A stretch of 6,481 nucleotides of DNA from assembly GCA_949065595.1 (NCBI GenBank), contig CARSXK010000038.1:1-6481 (forward strand). Reading direction: 5' to 3'. This document shows, piece by piece, positions 1 to 6,378 of this stretch (position 1 is the stretch's first letter; each line of letters opens with the position of its first letter). The notes below the pieces were generated by a model, which saw only the letters and a list, made by a program, of their open reading frames with translations, was not told where the DNA came from and did not search any database. This DNA comes from UBA5026 sp949065595. GTDB lineage: Bacteria; Bacillota_I; Bacilli_A; RF39; UBA660. Both the position numbers and the translations under genes were made by a program.

Positions 1-463
1 TTTTTATGATTTTGTTATAGTTTTCTAAACTTAACACTAATAATATACTTTTTATAAACACCATCCTTTTTTTATTCCACAATAAAATCCTATTTATATT
101 ATAACTCAAAATGCTGTAAAATCAATGATAAACTTTACAATATTTTATGTTTATAATAGATATAGGCATGTATACTCACAAATATTAATGTTTCCCTCAT
201 AAATGTAGTCCACAGGCTTTCTGCAGGCATCTAGTACTTCATCCAGACAGAAATTAAAGTTTTACTTTTGGTGTTATTTAATTGAAAACAATAGTAAATC
301 GTCTTTATCAGAACTCTAAAAACTGTCTGGATGAAATACTAGTCTAAATCAGAATATACCTTACTCTGTTACATACCTTTTGCACATCATTCTAAATTGG
401 ATACAAGTTATTATGAATACAGTAAAATATACAAGTGTATGCTACAAATAATTATGATGCAGT
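1..463. other. AT-rich non-coding stretch
   Basis: No convincing gene is present on either strand: stops are dense in all frames and no ribosome binding site precedes a usable ORF. The only structure recognised is the 112-bp inverted-repeat element at 231-342, listed separately. Some TTGCAC- and TATAAT-like hexamers occur (for example TTGCAC near 379), but none is paired with a good partner at 16-18 bp, so no promoter is called. Confidence 0.6.
231..342. repeat. 112-bp element with 20-bp inverted ends (MITE-like)
   Basis: The left arm at 231-250 (CTAGTACTTCATCCAGACAG) and the reverse complement of the right arm at 323-342 agree at 19 of 20 positions; the one difference is C versus T at the seventh base. 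The 72-bp interior is AT-rich, has no ORF, and shows only patchy further complementarity. Such a symmetric unit in non-coding DNA fits a miniature inverted-repeat transposable element or a large cruciform/hairpin. No clear target-site duplication is seen at the edges. The family is not recognised. Confidence 0.7.
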
Positions 464-688
464 ATGGTTCATGGCTTCTGTTATGGATGCATCCCTTCCA
501 GATACAGGAAAGATTATAAAAATTGGCAATATAATGATATTATAAATCAGTATGATGACATGGAAACATTGAATAATAAATACAGGATACATACATCTGT
601 TATACAGAATCAGAGACTTAATGACGAAAAATACAGAGATATGGTTTTAAGGCTTCTAGGAAGCTCATATAAAGGCTTTGGTGCTTAA
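464..688 (+). CDS. Hypothetical 74-aa protein, possibly a gene remnant
   Basis: Function is not recognised. The product is polar, rich in Tyr, Asn, Asp and Arg, with a short Cys-containing N-terminus (C6, C9), no membrane segment and no signal peptide. The segment from about residue 28 onward looks helical and reads like ordinary coding sequence. No ribosome binding site precedes the ATG, and an in-frame TGA lies two codons upstream (TGA TGC AGT ATG), so it may be the surviving 3' part of a longer, decayed gene. It is the only plus-strand coding candidate and sits alone between inverted-repeat elements, which fits a degraded accessory region. An intact small protein remains possible. Confidence 0.35.
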   Translation: MVHGFCYGCIPSRYRKDYKNWQYNDIINQYDDMETLNNKYRIHTSVIQNQRLNDEKYRDMVLRLLGSSYKGFGA

Positions 689-756
689 GGCAAATCCTCT
701 ACATAAATATTAAAAATGACTGTATGGGATTGTTATAGGCATCATAGCCATACATA

Positions 757-930
757 CAAGCTTCCTCCTCCCATTTTTTCATTTTTCTCCTATTTTTCTA
801 TTTTTTTCTACAAATCCCCCACATCTGCCAGACATTTTTTCACACATTCCCTTCTTTTTTTCCATATTTTTCATACTTTCAGAAAAGTTTTGTGCTAAAT
901 TTGAAGCAAAAAAGAGGAGGAGGGGGCTGG
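757..930. repeat. Polypyrimidine/polypurine inverted repeat
   Basis: A pyrimidine-rich arm (757-779, containing CTTCCTCCTCCC) is matched at 18 of 23 positions by the reverse complement of a purine-rich arm (908-930, containing AAAAAAGAGGAGGAGGGGG). The interior is unusually T- and C-rich over more than 100 bases. An RNA from this region could fold into a long stem helped by G-U pairs. The purine arm also holds four close G runs (GG, GG, GGGGG, GG), compatible with a two-tier G-quadruplex. Origin is unknown; it could be another small mobile element or simple-sequence DNA. Confidence 0.45.
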
Positions 931-1072
931 CTTTTCATAATATTAATTAGCTGAATTTTAAATAAATATGTAAGAAGTCCCATTTCATTGAGAATCTTGG
1001 ACACAGTTTTACTGTGAACCCTAGCAAATTGGTAGTTCATAACCTACAAAATAGGAAAACTCAATAAGTTTT

Positions 1073-1222
1073 CAGGATAACCGCATAAAATAAATATTTT
1101 ATAAATTTAGCATTACCAGAGCATTTTTTAGCAATAAAAAATTGAAAATCTTAAAATTTTAGTCTAAAAATTGCTCACAGAAGTAGTATTTAATACTTTT
1201 TTAATTTTATGCGGTTATCCTG
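1073..1222. repeat. 150-bp palindromic MITE-like element, perfect 19-bp ends
   Basis: The left end CAGGATAACCGCATAAAAT (1073-1091) is the exact reverse complement of the right end (1204-1222). A second, nested inverted repeat (1119-1131 with 1164-1176, 12 of 13 pairs, GAGCA...TTTTTAG) has the same centre (1147.5), with 27 bp separating outer and inner arms on both sides. The unit is therefore a single symmetric structure, not a chance pair. There is no ORF inside. It fits a MITE mobilised in trans by a transposase that recognises the CAGGATAACC end; both ends are flanked by TT, but a target duplication is uncertain. It starts 6 bp past the stop codon of the 162-aa membrane-protein gene and may shape that transcript's 3' end. 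Confidence 0.8.
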
Positions 1223-1228
1223 TTCATA

Positions 1229-1717
1229 CTATTTGGAGTATTTTCCAATAAATACCCCAATGGTAACAAGCAGGACTCCACATATAATACATATCAACAT
1301 AGCAGCTAAATTGTCAGGGTACAAAATCGTAATTACAGTCACTATAGCACTACCTATTATTCCAAGCGCCACTACCAGTATCGCATACACAAAAATAGTA
1401 ATTACTTCCGTTTTGGAATAATTCACCTTAACTAAGCAACTAAAGCAGCTCGAAACATCTTTCGTTTTCCAGTGATAGGCTAATATATGCCCTTTGGAAC
1501 AATCTATTTTTTCTCCAAAATAATCATACCACAATCCTTTTTCCAGTTCTCTGCAACTCATTTCAAAATCATCAAACGAATTTACATCATAAGCCGATGG
1601 CTCCATTATCAAAAAATGAACTTTTTTAAAATTTACTAATTCTTCATGATTTACAATAATTTCTGCTCTTACCCGTTCTTCAATATTTCTTTTCTCATTT
1701 ATCTTAAAATCAATCAT
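1229..1717 (-). CDS. Small membrane protein with two C-terminal helices
   Basis: The family is not recognised. The 162-aa product has a soluble, acidic N-terminal part (about 1-100) and two strongly hydrophobic segments, about 104-133 and 136-158, joined by a very short turn, so it is probably a hairpin-anchored inner-membrane protein. A Cys/His cluster (C73, H77, H82, C91, C94, with C91-F-S-C94) could bind a metal or form disulfides; this is inference. There is no signal peptide. The start at 1717 is supported by an in-frame TGA eight codons upstream, but its Shine-Dalgarno is weak (GGA). The ATG overlaps the stop of an upstream gene tail as ATGA, suggesting it was once translated by coupling within an operon. 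It lies downstream of the IS relic and the NACHT gene on the same strand. The stop is followed at once by the 150-bp palindrome. Confidence 0.6.
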   Translation of the reverse strand: MIDFKINEKRNIEERVRAEIIVNHEELVNFKKVHFLIMEPSAYDVNSFDDFEMSCRELEKGLWYDYFGEKIDCSKGHILAYHWKTKDVSSCFSCLVKVNYSKTEVITIFVYAILVVALGIIGSAIVTVITILYPDNLAAMLICIICGVLLVTIGVFIGKYSK

Positions 1718-1767
1718 TCTTGTTCCAAAAATGCACTTTCAAATGATTTATTTAATGGTTCACTCCA
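1714..1767 (-). pseudogene. 3' tail of a lost gene, ATGA overlap with next gene
   Basis: From the point where the transposase homology stops, one frame reads WSEPLNKSFESAFLEQE and then TGA. That stop (1714-1716) overlaps the ATG (1715-1717) of the 162-aa membrane-protein gene as ATGA, the usual sign of translational coupling. The composition looks like coding sequence. I infer that this is the last 17 or so codons of a gene whose body was replaced or deleted when the IS entered and decayed. It is too short to identify, and chance cannot be excluded. Confidence 0.35.
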
Positions 1768-2696
1768 TTGTATATTTTTCTTTTTCAAGATTTGTAATGA
1801 TAGTTTCATACAAACCTTCTGCTGTTTCAAATCTGACAATCCTAAAGGATAATTCATAGAATTTTGCTGGTTCTGATTTTTTAATATTTAAGGGAAGATA
1901 ATCCATAACTGTAGTTGATGAAACAAATCTGTAGTGATTTTTATCTTTGAAAAGTTCTTTTATTTCCTTAGTTTGTTTTCTTGTAATTTGTAATGCAACA
2001 TCAACACCAGATGAATCACTTTCTGGCAATTCTAAACCTTCCTTAATACCTGGTTTTCCATCTTTGATTCTAATTAAATAAAACCATCCTTTTTCTTGAA
2101 TATGAGCAAGATTATTGTAGGATTCATATCCTCTGTCAGCTATAACCAAAACTTTTGTTATATCAGAATGTTCTACCATATCTATAAGAGCTTTATGCCC
2201 GTTTGCATACTTTGATTTTTGAATAATTGCATCAGAATATATGTAGTGTTTTAAATTGAAAAGACAATTTAGTTGAAGCAGATTATAGGGTTTTTGACCA
2301 TTTGTTCTAAGAAAGTATGAATCCATGTCAGATGGATTTGTTGGAATCTGTATTTTGAGCCATCAACAGCCAATATTTCCATATCATCATTAAATGAATT
2401 ATTAATTTCTTTTGAAAACCCTTTAAAAATATCTTTAAAAGCTTCTGGTTTAATTTTACTTTTCTGTTGAATAAAGGCAGATGTTGTTGGCATTTCAGTA
2501 CAGCATCCAAATAAGTCTATTAATTCATTTGTAAGACTTCCGCTTTTCATGCCAATTATTCCTTTAATAATTTTTTCCATATGAAGTTTACGATTACGAG
2601 TAAAATCTTTGTCTGGATTAGTACAATATCCCGTACTTTCGATACAACTTTTTTAATTTCATTCAATAAAATTTTCTTAATATGTTTTGGTTTCAT
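1760..2696 (-). pseudogene. IS4-like DDE transposase, frameshifted and truncated
   Basis: Reading from ATG at 2694-2696, three frames must be joined to restore one transposase. Frame 1 (MKPKHIKKILLNEIKK...VRD) breaks near 2626-2630. Frame 2 carries YCTNPDKDFTRNRKL and ends with the first catalytic Asp in ILAVDGSKY. Frame 3 resumes near 2347-2352 with IPTNPSDMDSYF and NGQKPYNLLQLN and carries the second Asp in VIADRGYES, then YLIRIK and YETIITNL. Each break fits loss of one base. The joined protein is about 312 aa and stops at a TGA (1760-1762) just before where IS4-family proteins carry the Y-(2)-R-(3)-E-(6)-K signature, so the third catalytic residue is missing. The gene cannot encode an active transposase. 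The family call rests on motif recognition, not on a search. Confidence 0.85.
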
Positions 2697-2760
2697 ATGT
2701 TACCTCCTTGCCATCAAGTTTTTTAACTACATGGACAGCTTTCATCTTAGCATTATTCAT
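2677..2760 (-). CDS. 27-codon leader-like ORF overlapping the transposase start
   Basis: This ORF begins MNNAKMKAVHVVKKLDGKEV and ends 20 bases inside the transposase gene, in another frame. The transposase Shine-Dalgarno (AAGGAGG) lies within its codons for Lys-Glu-Val. It has coding-like composition but no clear ribosome binding site of its own. It may be a leader peptide of the IS, or the start of a longer protein fused or shifted relative to the transposase. It is too short to be certain it is translated. Confidence 0.3.
   Translation of the reverse strand: MNNAKMKAVHVVKKLDGKEVTYETKTY
2703..2708 (-). promoter_or_regulatory. Ribosome binding site of the transposase
   Basis: AGGAGG lies six bases before ATG 2694-2696. 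It fixes the original transposase start well upstream of the ATG at 2578-2580, which only appears to be a start because of the first frameshift. Confidence 0.7.
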
Positions 2761-2822
2761 TTGACACAGAAAACAACTATAAATCATTAATCTTTTATCA
2801 ACTATTCTATCAAAAAAATGGG

Positions 2823-2862
2823 AAAAAAAGACCCCTATACCATTTAATTGGCATGAGGATCT
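2823..2862 (-). terminator. Rho-independent terminator-like hairpin
   Basis: Read on the minus strand, AGATCCTCATGCC pairs with GGTATAGGGGTCT (12 of 13 positions, counting G-U) across an 8-base AT loop, and a run of seven T follows directly (2829 to 2823). It lies after the NACHT gene stop and before the transposase, so it would end the NACHT transcript or shield the IS from read-through. Because it probably lies inside the IS, the second role may be the original one. Confidence 0.65.
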
Positions 2863-2940
2863 TATCTTGTTCTCTTAATTTAATGACATTGGTCCTCTTG
2901 ACCTCTCTTCCTTCTTAACTATCATTATCAAATATATAAT

Positions 2941-2976
2941 TTAGATTCTTTCCAAAACCCTTTGGTTTATTGACAT
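2941..2976 (-). pseudogene. Short ORF start with good RBS, possible truncated gene
   Basis: An 11-codon ORF (MSINQRVLERI, then TAA) follows a GTGAAAGGGAATTG Shine-Dalgarno-like stretch at suitable distance. The beginning resembles the N-terminus of small helix-turn-helix proteins, but it stops at once. It might be the truncated start of a gene cut by the IS event. The evidence is thin. Confidence 0.15.
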
Positions 2977-3074
2977 TGCATCAATTCCCTTTCACCTATT
3001 AAGATAAAATATCATAAATTTGTAACAGAAGCAATAAAATATTACTAACTAATTATTGTTCAACGCTTAGACTA

Positions 3075-6000
3075 TTACATAATATTTTTGGAAGCATCCT
3101 CGGCATATACTTCTGCTGTTTTAAAACTTAAAACTTTCTTTGCATGTGTTTTAATATAATTAGCCACTGATTTACTAAATTTAGCCTTGCACACATTGAT
3201 ACTATCAATAATACAATCATTAAATGTAATACTCATAATTGTTGTTGCAAGAAATTCTGTGTTAATCATATGAACATTAGTAAAGTTAATTTTATCAATA
3301 ACAGCATTTGTCCAGTTACTACCATCAATTGTTATATTTTTAAACAACCATCCGTCAATTTTTCCACGAAAACTAATTTCTGAAATATTCGATTCCTGTT
3401 CACAAAAAATACAATTTCGAACTGATTCAAAACTAGTATTTGTAATAGAACACTTATTAAATATTGCATTATCTACAGATGAGAAAAATTGTACTCTATG
3501 AAAAGAACAATTTTCAAAATTAGTTGCATTTAATTTTATATTATTTAACTTCCAATTTTTCCAGTTAGCATCCCAGATATGAGCATGAGAAAAATCTGCA
3601 CCCTCCAAATAGGATATTTTTTCAGGCCAAATGACATCTCTTATTGAAGCTCCCATAAACTTTGCATTATGTAGATTCGCCATCGAAAAATCAACTTCAA
3701 TAAGAGTAGAATTTGAAAAATCTGCATCGTGTAAATCAGCTCCTGAAAAATTTACAACTTTAAAATTTGCTCTTGAATAATTTGCATAACCCAACGCAGC
3801 ATTCTCAAAACTCGAATCAAGAAATTCTGATTCTTCAAAACAAGCAGATTCAAGACTTGATTGTTTAAAGTCCATATTTCTAAACTTAGTTTGGCTTCCA
3901 AATGCAATATGTTTATTTTCAGTAATATCAATAGTATCAATAAATATTCTTATCCAATCTTCAAAAACACCTTTTCCATGCCAAAAATTATAGTTATTTT
4001 CAGATGAAAATGTTTCTAATGGTTTAGAACTCTCAGTGGCAACCCACACCCGAAGAAACAATGCAAAATTTAAAAAAGTTGACTTAATAGACTCATATTG
4101 GAATCCACTAAAAGCATACTTCCACATAGTAGCATTGTTAATCATCGCATAAATTATAGATGGAAATAGTTTCTCTATTTGCAATTTTTTTGTATTATTC
4201 TTTTGTAAGTTTTTAGAACTTTTTTCATCTTGAAGCCGAAAATAAAGGAACGAAAAAGATTGCGACCATGTAGTTTGGGCAATCATTCCATATTGAAAAA
4301 CTTCACAAGCAGTTTCAATTAATTGACAAATGATTTCCTCTGTACTAGAAGAATATGTAGCAACAAAAAACCGCTGATAAATATATTCGCACATAAAAAA
4401 ATCACGAATATTATTGTGATAAAACTCTAGTGCCCCCATATTAGTATTTTCTTTCCAATATGCACATAAAACACAACATCTACGAATAGCTTTTATTCTT
4501 TCAGATTTACCTTCATTCTCTAAATCAAAAATAATATCGTCAAGCTCTATACTAGTAATATAGAAACGATCTTCTTTAGAATTTTCAAACATTTTATTGG
4601 CTATTTTACCAATAGTCATATACACAATTTCTGCAAAGTCATCATCTTTTAATGCATGATGATATTGTGCATCTCCACCTCTATGAAATGATTCATTATA
4701 AGGTGTATTTCTAATTGCATTATGAAAAATTTCCCGATACAATGCCCATTTATTGTCCCTAAGCCTCGCAGTAATTTCACAATCAACTAACAAATATAAT
4801 GCTAGAGGTGTATCGGCTACGCCAGAAGCTTCATCATCAGTCATATCGCTAAGATACTTCCTTGTACTCTGAGGAATTATTTCCCCACATTTTTCTTCTT
4901 GTTCATAATTTTGTATCCAACTGTTCCTTTTATCCTTTGAAAAATGTTTCAATGAATAGTGTTGATATGTAAATATTTGAGTCGAACCAGAAAAAATATC
5001 CATATTAATAAACTTCGGTCTGCTTGTAATTACAATTTTGTGTCCAGAAAATGCATGGCGAACATTTAAAATAAATTGTTCAATAGTTATAGCTCCTATT
5101 CCTCCAATTAAACCAAGCTCATCAGCTCCCTCTAATACGATTAATGCATCATTATATCGTTCTTCAAATTCATCTATTTTATCAAACGAAAGATACCGAA
5201 GTATAGAATCTTCAGCAGATTCATTTTCTTTTATTGTAAGGTCTCTTAATCGGACACACACTAATTGCATATTACAAAAAATAGACTTTCCCTCATCATC
5301 GAGATTCGAATAATGATAACATAACCAAGAAATCAAGCTGGTTTTTCCTATTGCAGCATCTCCATCAATAAATAATATTCTATCTTTATGAGAATCCCAT
5401 ACAAACGAATCTAACAATGCAATAATATTTCCTTGATAGCAAGATACTTTTTCTGTTTTTACATCTAAAAAACTTGGCTCAACAAACAGATTTTTTAATA
5501 TTACCCTAGTATTGGGTTTATATCGATGCAGAAAAAGCGGTTCAACAAAATTTTGAGTATATTCATCAATTATTTGGCTAACCTTATCACAAAATGGCAA
5601 AATGTCTTTTCTTCTGATAAATAGATTAGCATTCCGATTCATAAATTTTTTCAATTGATCAACTTTCTCAACGTCAGTTTCTTCAGACAAATCGTTTACA
5701 GCCCGAATTAACGTTTCAAAACACAAAACATCTAATTCTTGACAAAATTGTAATCCACCAGGAATCTCAAATCCTATATTGCCTTTCTGACCGTATTTTA
5801 TCACATAGTCAGCACTTTCACATAAAAAAAGGAAAATTACCCTATATCCTCTAATGTCAGCAATAGTTGATATTTTTTGTTTAAGAATTTCTTTTCTTTT
5901 TTTCATATTTTGATCGTTTAAATTATGTATCCCACTATCTAATTCCTCAAGTTTTCTCTCAAGTCCCTCCCTTTCCGTCATTGTATGCGCTAAAGAACTA

Positions 6001-6269
6001 AAAGTATGGCTTACTTTTTGAGGAGTACATGTTGTTGAAACTTGAACAATTATTTTTTTCTTATTGCTTATTAGGTCATATCCAGGCTCATTTTGTCTTT
6101 TTGCTTTACTTACTCCTAATTCATATAGAATATTTAGTAAATCACACACAAAACCTTCTGACAAAATATTAATATCTGTATAGTTGATTTTATTATTATA
6201 ACGCAAGTAAGCAGTTAATATGCTGATGCCCCAACTAAACTGTTTAACTATTTCTTCATGATGTAACAT
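3075..6269 (-). CDS. SMEK-like/NACHT/pentapeptide-repeat STAND NTPase, likely antiviral
   Basis: A 1064-aa multidomain protein. Residues about 1-95 resemble the SMEK N-terminal domain, related to PD-(D/E)xK nucleases: LSEGFVCDLLNILY with E39, then PGYDLI (D65) and IIVQVSTT (Q76 in the usual E/Q-x-K place). A charged, coiled-coil-like helix spans about 98-135. The NACHT NTPase spans about 275-520: Walker A GDAAIGKT (303-310, K309, T310), Walker B ALIVLEGADEL (375-385, D383, E384, with E380 replacing the usual Asp), sensor ITSRP (R417) and DTPLALYLL (486-494) in the winged-helix part. About 520-790 is alpha-helical. From about 796 to 1031 run pentapeptide repeats, regular at 796-880 (ADLHDADF, ANLHNAKF) and degenerate afterwards. 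There are no signal peptide or membrane segments, so it is probably cytosolic. By analogy with bacterial NACHT/STAND immunity proteins, I infer that the C-terminal part senses a phage or plasmid cue, ATP drives oligomerisation, and the N-terminal domain is the effector. It is intact, with a strong RBS. Nuclease activity and trigger are unproven. Confidence 0.85.
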   Translation of the reverse strand: MLHHEEIVKQFSWGISILTAYLRYNNKINYTDINILSEGFVCDLLNILYELGVSKAKRQNEPGYDLISNKKKIIVQVSTTCTPQKVSHTFSSLAHTMTEREGLERKLEELDSGIHNLNDQNMKKRKEILKQKISTIADIRGYRVIFLFLCESADYVIKYGQKGNIGFEIPGGLQFCQELDVLCFETLIRAVNDLSEETDVEKVDQLKKFMNRNANLFIRRKDILPFCDKVSQIIDEYTQNFVEPLFLHRYKPNTRVILKNLFVEPSFLDVKTEKVSCYQGNIIALLDSFVWDSHKDRILFIDGDAAIGKTSLISWLCYHYSNLDDEGKSIFCNMQLVCVRLRDLTIKENESAEDSILRYLSFDKIDEFEERYNDALIVLEGADELGLIGGIGAITIEQFILNVRHAFSGHKIVITSRPKFINMDIFSGSTQIFTYQHYSLKHFSKDKRNSWIQNYEQEEKCGEIIPQSTRKYLSDMTDDEASGVADTPLALYLLVDCEITARLRDNKWALYREIFHNAIRNTPYNESFHRGGDAQYHHALKDDDFAEIVYMTIGKIANKMFENSKEDRFYITSIELDDIIFDLENEGKSERIKAIRRCCVLCAYWKENTNMGALEFYHNNIRDFFMCEYIYQRFFVATYSSSTEEIICQLIETACEVFQYGMIAQTTWSQSFSFLYFRLQDEKSSKNLQKNNTKKLQIEKLFPSIIYAMINNATMWKYAFSGFQYESIKSTFLNFALFLRVWVATESSKPLETFSSENNYNFWHGKGVFEDWIRIFIDTIDITENKHIAFGSQTKFRNMDFKQSSLESACFEESEFLDSSFENAALGYANYSRANFKVVNFSGADLHDADFSNSTLIEVDFSMANLHNAKFMGASIRDVIWPEKISYLEGADFSHAHIWDANWKNWKLNNIKLNATNFENCSFHRVQFFSSVDNAIFNKCSITNTSFESVRNCIFCEQESNISEISFRGKIDGWLFKNITIDGSNWTNAVIDKINFTNVHMINTEFLATTIMSITFNDCIIDSINVCKAKFSKSVANYIKTHAKKVLSFKTAEVYAEDASKNIM

Positions 6270-6278
6270 GAGTTCTAT

Positions 6279-6284
6279 CCTCCT
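6279..6284 (-). promoter_or_regulatory. Strong ribosome binding site of the NACHT gene
   Basis: A perfect AGGAGG lies nine bases before ATG 6267-6269. It supports this start and predicts efficient translation, with no upstream in-frame start that would be better. Confidence 0.8.
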
Positions 6285-6378
6285 ACAATACTATAGAAAA
6301 TCTCCATATTTTTTGAAATAGCTTACTAAAATGTGATATACAAAATCCAATGTATAATCAACTCATCTTTGATAAATC

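Larger units (their letters stand above)
689..1228. other. Non-coding stretch with inverted-repeat structures
   Basis: No supported gene lies here. It contains the pyrimidine/purine inverted repeat at 757-930 and the 150-bp palindromic element at 1073-1222, both listed separately. Between them, 1002-1016 is a perfect short hairpin or operator-like palindrome (CACAGT-TTT-ACTGTG) with no adjacent gene start. A weaker GTATGG/CCATAC pair (about 723-751) lies after the 74-aa ORF but has no T-run, so it is not called a terminator. Confidence 0.55.
1760..2895 (-). mobile_element. Decayed IS4-family insertion sequence
   Basis: The element contains the transposase pseudogene, its leader region and probably the hairpin at 2823-2862. 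Its downstream end is gone: homology stops at about 1760, before the last third of the usual transposase. The upstream boundary is not defined by a visible terminal inverted repeat; I place it tentatively around 2880-2895, near ATGACATTGG (2881-2890), a segment that resembles upstream ends of related elements as I remember them. The right coordinate is an estimate. Confidence 0.55.
2761..3074. other. Intergenic region between the NACHT gene and the IS relic
   Basis: It holds the terminator-like hairpin at 2823-2862, a possible IS end near 2880-2895, and a short ORF with a good Shine-Dalgarno at 2941-2976. The ten bases TTGACATTGC (2970-2979) share TGACATTG with 2882-2889, possibly by chance. 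No gene of normal size is present. Confidence 0.5.

Noticed and set aside
716..898. 60-codon plus-strand ORF
   Set aside because: It is a translation of the pyrimidine-rich tract (Phe, Ser, His, Pro runs), with no ribosome binding site and low complexity.
914..926. Shine-Dalgarno-like GAGGAGGAGGGGG
   Set aside because: No ATG, GTG or TTG with an open frame follows at 5-12 bases, so it is not a working ribosome binding site.
231..1222. Inverted repeats considered as CRISPR or attachment sites
   Set aside because: The arms are inverted and occur once per element, with no regular direct repeats or spacers and no integrase or cas gene nearby.
1209..1421. 70-codon plus-strand ORF
   Set aside because: It lies antisense to the membrane segments of the 162-aa gene and begins inside the 150-bp palindrome; no RBS.
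1646..1852. 68-codon plus-strand ORF
   Set aside because: Antisense across the membrane-protein start and transposase end; low-complexity product with no supporting signal.
2328..2510. 60-codon minus-strand ORF within the transposase
   Set aside because: It is an out-of-frame shadow of the transposase middle part and carries no family motif.
2581..2790. 69-codon plus-strand ORF
   Set aside because: Antisense to the transposase start and leader; no RBS.
3752..3940. 62-codon minus-strand ORF inside the NACHT gene
   Set aside because: Out-of-frame shadow of the pentapeptide repeats; its Leu/Ile/Asn-rich content reflects the repeat codons.
5038..5313. 91-codon plus-strand ORF
   Set aside because: Antisense to the NACHT Walker B and sensor region; no RBS.
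6285..6330. TTTCAA-17-TATAGT as the NACHT promoter (minus strand)
   Set aside because: The transcript would begin at or inside the AGGAGG ribosome binding site, so the upstream extended -10 candidate is preferred.
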